Below are positions 1 through 9,715 of a stretch of DNA of 64,000 nt, piece after piece; position 1 is the stretch's first letter; every line of letters begins with the position of its first letter. Below the pieces are notes generated by a model, which was not told the DNA's origin, did not search any database, and was given only the letters and a program-made list of their open reading frames with translations. The stretch is from Xylogone sp. PMI_703 (taxonomy: Eukaryota > Ascomycota > Leotiomycetes). The stretch covers positions 3,038,001-3,102,000 of the forward strand of contig JAJTUQ010000005.1 in assembly GCA_021399445.1 (NCBI GenBank), in the 5' to 3' direction. Position numbers and translations under genes: made by a program.

Positions 1-3000
1 TGTCTCATAGAGGTTCTTGACACTGACCTGTCATTTCTGAAGAACATCAAGAATGGAAAACTAGAGGAGATAGCATTTCAGGATCTTTGGCATCTTTTCC
101 AGCCCGGCGATATAATTTTCAACAACACATCTAAGTCTGATAAGGAAGCCCACATGGTTATGAGTACTGGGATTCGGGTGGGTGTTTGGAGTGAACTCCT
201 GATTTATCCTCTCGATAGCCTTGCGATATTATCCGGAGACAATCTTTCAAGCCTCCCAGACAAACTCCATCGGGCTGCTGCTGACTCTTCTATTATCTAG
301 GACTCTGTTGCCAACAACTCGTCACACTTTGTTATTGATTGCTTTCATTATGACTACGATGGACAGGGCTTTGGGCCCATTCAAACGAGCATTGAGATAC
401 CAGCATATGAGGGTAATCGTGAGATCCAGTCTCTCCCGGTCCTACCAAGTCAATTCCTCCCGGATGTCCACAGCAGACGTGACTATCTTAAAGAAAGAGG
501 CCTCCGGTTTGTGAAAGTCACAAATTCGCATAGCATCTCTCACTTCTATTACTCAGGCGCCACATTGGGGAAATTCAAAGTTGAGGTACGGCCGATGATT
601 CTCTCATCCCATATACACCAGTTCTAAATATATCTTCCAGCTGGACGGACAAGTCATTATCGACTTCCAGGCTGCATATCAAACGCTGCAGCATGACTTA
701 CCGACTATAGGATTGAGTGTGAATTTAGACTACCACACTATGGCGTCCAAGAATTCCTACTACTGCAACTCGGAGAGCTGTATCATTTGCAAGTACCTTG
801 ACAGGGACAACGTCTACGATCTTCAACGAAGAAACACGATGATATCGGAATTCAAGCCCCCATTAACCCAAACACTCCAGAAGAACGACCTACAAGAGTT
901 ACAGTGCATTCTTCTCCCGTATAGAGTGTATGGTTTTACTCTCTGGACCAGAAAATGGTGTAAGTTCCACCTTCGTAGTGAAGATATCCGCGCTAGACAG
1001 AAAATGTGGCTCTCGTTTCCATGTCCTAAGTCAAGTTAAATTTTCAATTTTCAAAAACTAGACTTGATAAGGCAAAGAGTAGAAATACCCGTAGACTTTC
1101 AGTACATTCAGGAGCTTAATTTTACTGCAAATGGCGAAATGGATATTTCAGATGCGTCAACATCGCTCGAGAATAATAGGGATTGATGCTACTTTTCTAC
1201 CCATGTTGAGATAACTTTAAATATCACTGACATCCTTGATATATAGATTCTCTTCATATCGACTTACTATATCCTGTTAAGGCCTCCTCGGACGGCTTCG
1301 AGGACCTTGTACTGCCTGGAGGGCACAAAAGTATCATCATGTCTATGATTAACATGCATTCCCGTCCGTCTAGTGGTCGAAGACCTGGGTTCGCCAGCAG
1401 TGATACAGACGAGGCTTCTACAGAAACAGACTTGATCAAGGGCAAATGTGAGAATGCTCTCTTAAATCCCAATTCAAGCGCTGAAATATACAAGCTCAAG
1501 GTCTCATTATGCTGTTGCATGGTGCTCCTGGTGTCGGTAAAACATCAACAGCTGGTATGAATCCCAAACTATGAGGAATTTGATGAGTTACTAATGTCAC
1601 AATCCAGAATGCGCTGCAGCGGCGACTGGTAGACCTCTCATGTATCTAACAGCCGGTAAGTGCCTCTTCTATTCCGAATCGAGTCCGCGGTGGACATAGA
1701 AGTAGCACTGCTTTTGATGTCCCAAATTCCCTTTCGGGTTCTTTCTTCTCAATCTGTATTGTATCTCCGTTTGAACAATTTCCTGGTATATCAGAACTCA
1801 TTCCCCTGTCGAGTTTAAAGTTTATCTTCCGGATACTTGACTTGCCTTGGGACGAATTTAGCATCACCCTTTTCTACCCAAAAATTCAGCAATATAGGAC
1901 TAGTCTAACTATAGAACAGCGGATCTAGGGCTAACGAGCGCGGAAATGGAAGCTAATCTTGAGATAACTTTCTCTCTTGCTCACAAATGGGGATGCATTC
2001 TGCTGTTGACTGAAGCTGATATTTTCCTGCAAAGAAGGACGGGACTTGAGATGGAACGGAATGCCATGGTATCAAGTATGAAGTTCTTCTCGTACATCGA
2101 TCTCATACTAAGTTTTTGCTAGCATTCCTGAAATCCTTAGGATATTTTTCTGGAATTCTTTTCATGACCACTGATAGAGCCGGCACTCTCGACGAAGGCT
2201 GTAAGTCGAGGATTCATATCAGTCTCTACTACCCACCCCTCGATGAGAAATCAACACTCAAGATCTGGAATATGAACCTTCGCCGGGTCCAGGAGATGAA
2301 CCATCAACGAGTCCAAATGGGAGAACATGGTATGAAAGTCCGAAGTCATCAAATCAAGGCATACGCCAGACAAGCTTGGAAGTCGGGGTTGAGATGGAAT
2401 GGCCGACAGATACGAAACGCTTTCCAAACGGCTGTAGCGCTTGCTAAACATGATGCTGCAACAGGAACGGTATCAAAAGACAGTTCGGAGAGTTCAGATA
2501 GCGATAATGGTGACGAGAAACTCCAAAGGTTAACACCACCGACACGTAAAGTTTTGACCGAAGCACACTTCAAGCAAGTTGTAGCAGCATCTCAGGCTTT
2601 CGATCGGTATCTCGGTGCTGTTTACGGGGCCGAGAACTCATTTCGAAGTTACGAGGGGATCCGGGATGATGAAATGAGGCCAGGGACTCGCGAAAGAAAA
2701 GGCTATAAAGCAAGAAAGGCGTCATTTGTCAGCTCCGATTCTGAATCATCTGAATCGTCAGAATCGTCAGACACTGATTCACGAGAGAAAAAGTACAAGA
2801 AACCACTTGCAAAGGGTGCACCCGGCATTTTCCAGGCGAAAAGCAGTGTCCCACAAGAAACTAAGGCTGAGACTACGACACAGCTGAAGACAGAGGCGGA
2901 GACAATCAACCCGGCGAATATACAATCCATTCTAGAACAGGTTGCTAGGCTATTGGCCTCTAATACTCAACAGCTGCCCCTTCGAGACTCCCCAAAGTCC

Positions 3001-3093
3001 TTAATAAATCCACGAGCGGCAGATTCCAGCAGAGCCCAGACATCAGTGAAACCACAAGAGAAGAGGGCTACGAAGGAAGATTCTTCTGACTAA
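1..3093 (+). CDS. AAA-type ATPase, 5' end cut by the window edge
   Basis: Spliced reading of a large fungal AAA ATPase; the N-terminus lies before base 1. The first part matches the fungal region that precedes the ATPase in this family (ending in a FGPI and IPAYEGNRE stretch, 370-430). Introns that close the frame: one ending at 300 (TAG|GAC), 586-640, 960-1061, 1448-1500, about 1555-1607 and 1656-1919; the join near 1185-1247 is unresolved. Walker A is GAPGVGKT at 1521-1544, Walker B region about 1990-2030, sensor region about 2165-2185, then an arginine-rich lid and a C-terminal tail full of Ser, Asp and Glu (2460-3093) that is probably disordered. Odd points: the Walker B core reads LLLTEAD where the family usually has LLLDEAD, and the sensor-1 segment reads TTDR rather than TTNR. 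ATP hydrolysis may be altered. Cellular role unknown. Confidence 0.82.
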
Positions 3094-3884
3094 TTTACCA
3101 CGGCGTAGGTGGATGTGAAATGATGCTGCATGGGCTGATTATTGGCCCATTGACACTTAACGACTTTTACTGTTGTGCACAAACCAACAACTTTTAGGCT
3201 CTATAATGAGTAGTGCTTAACACGTACGGTAGTATAATTATAGCGTTTACAGGGCTCTGGAGCTTGTAATTGTAGTGCATTGGATAGACTTAGGCCCTAC
3301 AGGCCCAGGTCTCGCTTACAGGACCTCAAGCCTATAAGCATACTAAAAGAAGCAAACACTTTTGGGGCTAGTACGTGTACAACCTATAACGACAGTACAG
3401 TACAGTTTATAGAAGTCCTCAACTTAATTTATTATAGGTTGTTTAAGCTCTTAGTACTCTGCATTATAGTATACTCTTATTATTTGGTGGTGATTACGTT
3501 GAGGTAGCTTCAGGTAGCTTCCGATACCGGCTGGAGTGCCCCCAAGGAAACTTTTGGAATGCCTTTAGCACAGGCCAACATTACACTGTTGGAACCCGCT
3601 GCAGTCTGTAATTTGAGTTGTCACGTTCCCCAACAGCAGGTAGCAGGGCCATCACGCCTTGCATGATCGCAGAAAGCAAATTATTAAAACCAATGGCGAA
3701 AGAACTACTCGTACATGGGTATATAGGACTAAACAACAAGGGTATCAAGGGCTAAGGTGAACTCGCTGAATGGGCCCGGCGACACCTGTCGGGCAGAAAT
3801 CTGTCAGAACACAGATATAAGGGGGTATAAGCAGCCAGGCGACTGGAGGTCTCCTTTTGCTCTGACAAAATCTGATTCAAATAT
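3094..3884. other. Intergenic, no gene seen
   Basis: No convincing coding sequence. The middle (3180-3480) is AT-rich and contains short CTACAGGCC and TTACAGG words similar to those inside the transposon at 6716-7323, which could be an old relic of related mobile DNA, but no terminal repeats were found. Confidence 0.4.
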
Positions 3885-4795
3885 CACTCATCGCTGCGTC
3901 GCCGTCAGTCTCCTTGACTGCTCGCAATATGATAGCTAGCAGGATTTGGGCCAGTTCCTCTAGCTCATCTCTATCCGCCACCCTCCAAGGGCCAAGCTCC
4001 CGCACAGTCACAAATGACAAATCTTGGTTGACGGGATCGGGCACACCACGCAGGTAGTCCAAGTACGCCTTGTTCCAGCGAGGGAAGAGAAGATAGACCT
4101 CATGCCTGTCCTGTGCGACCAGGACGAGGCTGTGCGAATCTCGAATTAGCATGCTTCTCGGTACTAAATAGGTAGGCTACACTCAAAGTCAGAGCATGAC
4201 TTACCGATCCTTCTTCTTGCCCTCCTTCTCGCCATCTCGGAGGGCCGAGGTGACTAAATCTGCTGCCTCTTGCATCCGGACTTTCTGCAAAACCGCCTTG
4301 CAGGTGTCTTTTTGACCTCAATTAGGCATGGACGGTCTTGGACTTGTCTTTTCGTAGACCCCGTCTGTGGCGGCGGTATAGTACCACACGCCGAAAATGG
4401 CTTCGAGAGCCCTGCGCTCCATGGTTGCAGAGTGTCCAGGTGAGAATTCGAGAGCCGGTCCATTAAGCAGTGCGACGAGCGTCATTTTGACTACCTGCTC
4501 ATCGGGGGTAGGTCCGTTCTTCCTTTCCACGCATCGTTCCAGATCGCAAAGAGACTGTGGGGGACCTGGACGGTGCCAAAAGATTCCATCAGGGCTGCCT
4601 AGGTAGGGTAATTCGCCGGCTTTCGAATCGCCTCATCATAGTAGGCTTGGGGTCGAAGCTTGTAATGGTTCTATATTTGTCCCAGAGGACACGCAACATT
4701 AAATATTGCTTATAAGTTATCTTAGAACCCGACTTGAGCTTTTTCTTTTGTACTAGTGTCGGCTCGGCCAGTTGGTATAGGCTCTGGCCTTGCAT
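3885..4795 (-). pseudogene. Decayed conserved fungal protein of unknown function
   Basis: Read backwards from the ATG at 4795, three neighbouring stretches together look like one conserved fungal protein: MQGQSLYQLAEP..., then SPDGIFWHRPGPP...PDEQVVK..., then KDTCKAVLQKVRMQEAADL, and after an intron-like gap (about 4150-4205) a final exon ending ELEELAQILLAIILRA. The reading frame breaks between the first and second stretch (about 4600, shift of one base) and there is an in-frame TGA near 4320, where two small indels around a LIEVKK segment would explain the shift. Protein-like sequence continues past each break, which argues for recent decay rather than chance ORFs. I recognise the pattern as a conserved ascomycete hypothetical, not a known enzyme. 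The next gene is intact and on the other strand. Confidence 0.6.
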
Positions 4796-5554
4796 GTTCT
4801 GAAATCCTATTGGAGATTGGTAAATTGAGTATCTAATTGTTCTGTCAATGTGGTCATTGCATTCGCAGTGGAGGTTTGGTATCGTGCCATGGTCCTCATC
4901 GAATGACTCAGAGCATTTATATTGACTGTAATGGGGTATTGTGCCATTCTAATGCTGTGTTAGTCGTTACGACTTTGCTACACGACATTAGAATTAAGAT
5001 GTCATGTACTTACTCGAATCAAATTAACGGAACCGAAAACTCTGTCGTTTGATGGCGACCTTCGCAGCCCAGTTTCTGGCTGTCTCTGGTACTTTGAGAC
5101 CCATGCTCGCCATTGGGAAAAGCCGCAACATACGAGCATTCTGAATAGGTGGCATAGTCTCACTCAATCTTCGGAGACTGGTCTTGTAATTGTTAAAAGA
5201 GGATGTAGAGAGAGTTTGGATGGAAATATTTCAGTCAAGTTAAGCATGTCAGCCATTATTATTCAATAGCAAGAGTGAATCTTGAAGCGGAGAGGTGCCT
5301 ACACTAAAATTCACTAAAATGTTTGTGCCCCTGCACGGTCCAACCAACAGCCACAGCCACATGCAGCTATGCCAAAGGTGGCGTAGTGCAGTATCCCTAC
5401 TTCGCTCTGCCCGTCTCACTTGCAACACTGCACGCCCTTGGGAATAAACTTGGTATATGTTTCCTATGTTTCTAGGCTTGCTCAGAGGCCATATAGAATC
5501 TCTTCAACCAAATAAAATGCTGACCCTCTGGTTCTCTTCATCTGCCACAGCACT
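4796..5554. other. Intergenic, with a short repeat shared with 7.5 kb
   Basis: No gene seen. Bases 5365-5394 (starting AGCTATGCCAAAGGTGGCGT) recur at 7527-7556 with mainly G-to-A differences. The last part is the presumed promoter of the gene starting at 5555. Confidence 0.45.
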
Positions 5555-6618
5555 ATGGCTGACTCGTCCGACACGTCCGATGACGATGTTGCAGTATGTC
5601 TGAACCGTACCCGTCACGAGCCACTGCGCCGGCTGGAAGCACAGCTCAGCACCATCAAAGCGAAGGAAATCGGATCCGCTGGTCTTAAGCACTTTAAAGT
5701 TCGGGCCAAGCAAGTGCAGCTGGATGATAACGGCAGCCCTTCTCTGAAATTTGGCTTTTTTCTTCCCTGCCAGTCAAACCTGCCTCCCGTGGATGACAAG
5801 CTCATAGGAATGAGCTTTTTCGATTTTGATACCCCCATTGCTCCCGGTCGACGCGTACCGAAGGATATCAGGTATGCCGATTGCCTCCTCTCCTACTTCC
5901 TGCACTACACTAGCCTGTGCAAAAGGCACGTCCAGGCACAGGACCGAGGACACCGGGTTTACCGAGAGTAAGTCACCACACTCTTGAACTCTCTCTACAA
6001 ATAAGCCTCTCTGCGTCATACTAATGAGCGCAGCATCGTTGACTATCCATTTGAAATGTCACTCTTTAACTCGAGCCCCGAATGGCAAGTCGTTAAGCTT
6101 GCCCATGTGGACGATAACCAATCCCCCCATCTCCTCAGCGTTATGATCTACGATCCCAGAGGACAAGACGGAAAACTGCTTCTCGGTGAACTGCTTGCCT
6201 TGACAAGGCTCACGACTGAACGCTGGGAAACAGACGAGTCCAAACATTCTAAAGCTCCAGTAAAACGTCCAAATCTTCGGTTGCACTCCTTTGTGCTGGT
6301 GGAGTCTTGATTCTGGCGCAGAGAACTAACCATTGATAGATCTTGATGTTTTCATTCATGGGTCCGCAACATGGCAGGATATTGCAAGCTTACTACGATG
6401 GACACCGATTGGTCGTGAACTACACCCAGATATACGACTTCCGTACCAAGAACGTGGTTGGCTTACAACTGTTTGCTCGTTGGTTTCTAAGCAAACCTAC
6501 CGGCGATACAAAAGCTTCTCCTTCGGCTAGTCTTGTTGTGGAATCCTCTAGTGCTGCTGCGGAATCCTCTAGTTCTGCTGTGGAATCTGATGGAAACACT
6601 TCCAATGATAATAACTAG
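5555..6618 (+). CDS. Conserved fungal protein of unknown function
   Basis: Three exons: 5555-5967, 6034 to about 6292 or 6298, and 6340-6618, about 316-318 aa. The first intron (5968-6033, GTAAGT...GCGCAG) joins VYR to DIVDYPFEMS in frame. For the second intron two donors (6293 GTGCTG, 6299 GTGGAG) both keep frame with the acceptor at 6339. The start ATG at 5555 is followed by an acidic Ser/Asp stretch. No catalytic motif, membrane segment or signal peptide is visible. The best conserved-looking block is FSFMGPQHGRILQAYYDG, followed by a domain end near LFARWFLS and a short Ser/Ala tail with ESS repeats. It sits beside the decayed gene at 3885-4795 and directly before a transposon, suggesting an unstable neighbourhood. 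Function not known. Confidence 0.75.
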
Positions 6619-6707
6619 TGACTTCGCACTTGGATCATTTGGGTGGAGAAGGGATTTGGGTCAACGGGCGTCTAGGTTAGGAGCAGGTAGGATTTGGGCC
6701 GCATTGA

Positions 6708-7331
6708 TTTTTTAAGGGGATGCTTATATCCACTTGGGCGTGTTCTTATTTACACTTGCCAAGACCCAAATCGACGCGTCGTAACACCGGTACCGGCCTG
6801 AGTTAAATTGATTTTCTAGTATAACCGTGAGTAACAATAATGTATATATGTATACATACGAATAGTATCGCTGTAGGCTCAGTGGGCTTTCAGCACGTGC
6901 TAAAAGCCCACAGAGCCTGCATACAGAGCCTACAGAGCCTACAGGGCCTACTATATAAGCTATACAGTACGGCATGGGCTATACAGTATCGCCAACGCCC
7001 TACGACCGTTGGCTCTCTTTAGCCTGCTTACAGGCCTAAGGCCCTGTAAGCGAAGCCCTGAGCCTGTAGGGCCTGAGCCTGTAGGGCCTGAGCCTGTAGC
7101 TCAGAGCTCACACTGTACAGTATATTTTATTAAGGCATAATTAAATAGGCTAACAAGTAGAGTGAGACGGGGATAATTAATGCATAATTGAATCTCTTTG
7201 TATAGAAATAATTTGTATATAATCACAAGGTTCAATTATGCTAAAATGTGCTCCGGTGCCGGCCGTTGGGTGGTCTGTGCCAAGTGTAAATAAGAACGCG
7301 CCCAAGTGGATATAAGCATCCCCTTTTTTAA
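6708..7331. mobile_element. hAT-like miniature transposon with 8-bp target duplications
   Basis: The element spans 6716-7323 (608 bp). Its ends are inverted repeats of about 43 bp beginning GGGGATGCTTATATCCACTT, differing at one position (T or C) before they diverge. It is flanked by the identical 8-bp direct repeat TTTTTTAA (6708-6715 and 7324-7331). Eight-base duplications are typical of the hAT superfamily. There is no room for a transposase and none is visible, so it would be non-autonomous. The interior holds short complementary arrays: GAGCCTACAG-type words at 6911-6950 and CTGAGCCTGTAGGGC units at 7058-7100. Confidence 0.85.
7058..7100. repeat. 15-bp tandem repeat inside the transposon
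   Basis: Nearly three copies of CTGAGCCTGTAGGGC in a row (7058-7072, 7073-7087, 7088-7100). The reverse complement of the core, CTACAGGCTC-like words, occurs about 120 bp to the left, so the interior could fold back on itself. Confidence 0.8.
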
Positions 7332-8071
7332 AGGCATCTATGATGCTATCGTCTTATGGACTTGATTAATTGAAAGAACTCAACATTCTCCCTGTTCTGT
7401 ATTCCACAGTTTGTATGCTTCTGCACTCATTGTGAAGTGACACTAGATGCGTTTTCCAACCGATCTGTTTTGCTTCGACCTACAATGTCACAGCGAAGTA
7501 AAGTCTGGTGCAAGGACAGCGACGCTAGCTATGCCAAAAGTGACATAGTACATTATAACTAGGGTACGGAAGTACCGTGGTTTTGATCCGCGCGTGTGGC
7601 ATTAGACGCGTCATACCTTGTCGTTCCCTTATTGGTTCCGATTTAATGTTTTATGTTTTGATTTATGCAACCTGCATGACAAGAAATGGACATGGTCTGT
7701 CCTACAGCGAACTCACTCAAAGGTAATTACTATTGGACCTTCAAATAAATGCATATTTATATGACGGAGCTCAAGCAATACAACCCTACTCACGTAAATG
7801 ATTCTCCAATAATTGCAACAGTATGTGTCATTTACGAGGGAACATCTATTTCTCACAAGCTGACGGATAAAACAAAAGTCAAATAGATCGTACGCTTGCA
7901 ACGAAGAAGAAAAGTCTTGAAGATTGGAACTCGTAAAGTACAGAATGAGAGAATCCTTTTAGACGCAATAGATGCTCTGTGTTTGTTACAGGTTTACCGC
8001 TAATCTAAAGAATGAACACGGTCCATCCCACTCTCTAGATTAGTTCCCACACTTCCCACGATCTACATAAT
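7332..8071. other. Intergenic, no gene seen
   Basis: Only short chance ORFs. Contains the second copy (7527-7556) of the short repeat first seen at 5365. The right part is the presumed 3' flank of the hydrolase gene ending at 8072. Confidence 0.4.
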
Positions 8072-9262
8072 TCAACACGTAAATGACGGATCGATAGCTC
8101 CAAAGGATCGCATAACGGCCATTGTAATAGCTGGATAGCCCATAAGAACATCATGCAGCCCTGTTTTTAGGATTTCCTCCCGAACTATCCCGTTGTCTGT
8201 ACGCCATTCCATAAATGATCCAGCAGCACCAAGATCTACCCTTGACTCCGACCTCTTCAGCTCGAGATCCTCGTAACTTATTCCATCTGGCATTGAAGCA
8301 TTAACAGCATGCCAAAAGATAATCGAAGCATGATACCATGGGACATCATCGTCGTCTTCAGCATGGATAAGCGTTAGCTGATATTTTTTCCCGTTCGCTT
8401 CATTTGCTTGGATATATTGCGCAATGTTGTCTTTGTTCTGCCATTTGTCCCATACAAATCGTTGCATATAGTTGAATAATAGCGGAAACCTGGCGAGTGG
8501 TGATAGGATAGGAATACTCCCTAACGCTTTGTATGTAGAAGCAAGTGTCACCACATCGACAAATGCAGCAACTAGGACAGTGCCTGCAAAGACGACTGGG
8601 GGAGACTGCAGTGCATAATGTGCAGAGACAGCGGTGCTCACCGCGGTGCCGAGGGACTGACCAAAGAGGAGAATTCGAGATGGAGGAATGCCGGCCACAT
8701 TCATCGCCCAATCCGCAACGGCAACCGCATCGAGTATAAGTCCATCTTCAGAGGGTGTGCCGGTACTATCCCCAAATCCTCGATAATCAAAGGTCAGAAC
8801 ATGGATCTTTCCAGGCTGACCCGCCGATAAGGCACGATAGTTATCTACCCGGTAGCCAGAAGCTACTGTTCCTGCTGCTCCATGCATATGAATAACAAGT
8901 CGAGCTTCCGGATCGTCCCGGAGAAGCTGGAAAACAAGTCGAGATGTGATGTCAGGGACAAAGCCAACAGGCTCCGCCACAAGATGCAGTTCGTTCTTGC
9001 GGTACAGCTCTATTGGAAGAATATGCCAAGCGTACAATTCTACTCCATCCGAGGTCTTGATAGAGAAAGGGGTGACTTGGTTTCTTAAGAAACCAAATGA
9101 TTCAGGCACATTAAGGTCCTTGAACCACGTCATTTTGATTGTGTGTAGATATACAATATGGGATTGAAAAGTCGACGTGGTCAACAGTCCTAGCAGTACC
9201 GCGTACAGCCCCGCTACCACAGCCGTCGAAATTGACGCATATTTAAAGATAGACAATATCAT
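8072..9262 (-). CDS. Alpha/beta hydrolase, ABHD12/BEM46-like
   Basis: Single exon, 396 aa. An N-terminal hydrophobic segment (about residues 8-32) looks like a signal anchor, so the enzyme is probably membrane-bound with its catalytic domain lumenal or extracytoplasmic. The fold is shown by the oxyanion region HMHGAAG (about 125-131), the DYRGFGDS strand turn (about 159-166), the nucleophile elbow GQSLG (Ser203), an acid in EDDDDVPW (about 302-309) and a final His in GLHDV (His370). This arrangement is that of ABHD12- and ABHD13-type lipases, which act on lysophospholipids or monoacylglycerols; the substrate here cannot be read from sequence. It lies 3' of the regulator gene on the same strand, next to the aromatic catabolic block, but I see no specific reason to assign it to that pathway. 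Confidence 0.88.
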   Translation of the reverse strand: MILSIFKYASISTAVVAGLYAVLLGLLTTSTFQSHIVYLHTIKMTWFKDLNVPESFGFLRNQVTPFSIKTSDGVELYAWHILPIELYRKNELHLVAEPVGFVPDITSRLVFQLLRDDPEARLVIHMHGAAGTVASGYRVDNYRALSAGQPGKIHVLTFDYRGFGDSTGTPSEDGLILDAVAVADWAMNVAGIPPSRILLFGQSLGTAVSTAVSAHYALQSPPVVFAGTVLVAAFVDVVTLASTYKALGSIPILSPLARFPLLFNYMQRFVWDKWQNKDNIAQYIQANEANGKKYQLTLIHAEDDDDVPWYHASIIFWHAVNASMPDGISYEDLELKRSESRVDLGAAGSFMEWRTDNGIVREEILKTGLHDVLMGYPAITMAVMRSFGAIDPSFTC

Positions 9263-9715
9263 CTTGCCGATGCTAATAGTTGTATGGGGTTGTATACCCT
9301 ACTGTGGTATAGCTGTTGTGTTTCAGCGCAGGACACACAAAAATAACCTCGGGGCTACATCGCGAGATCGCTTAGTCAAACGGCCACTGCAGCTTATGAT
9401 GGTTGACAAAACTCGCACTGCGTCCGAATATTACCCGAGAACTGATCAGAAGCACCTTACGGCATTGGTGAAGGAACAGGCCAGTCTCGTAGCCTCGATT
9501 CCAAGAGGTGTTGGTGATGCATATCTGCTAGTGTTTCATATGTAGCATATATCTCGCGTCACTGCTCCCAATTGAGTATGCGATATTGACCATATTTATT
9601 GGAAAATTGCATCCTACCGGGGATAGCATGCTTTTTTTTATTAGTAACGCTTGTACGTGGCCTATAAAAACGATAAATCACAAGCATTTATATGCTAACT
9701 TGACTTCGAATGTTG
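9263..9715. other. Intergenic between hydrolase and regulator
   Basis: A 122-codon open frame (9177-9545, +) overlaps the 5' end of the hydrolase on the opposite strand and has no recognisable motifs; I treat it as chance. The segment should contain the hydrolase promoter and the regulator's 3' end. Confidence 0.45.

Noticed and set aside
9177..9545. 122-codon plus-strand ORF
   Set aside because: It overlaps the hydrolase N-terminus in antisense and shows no domain or composition typical of a protein.
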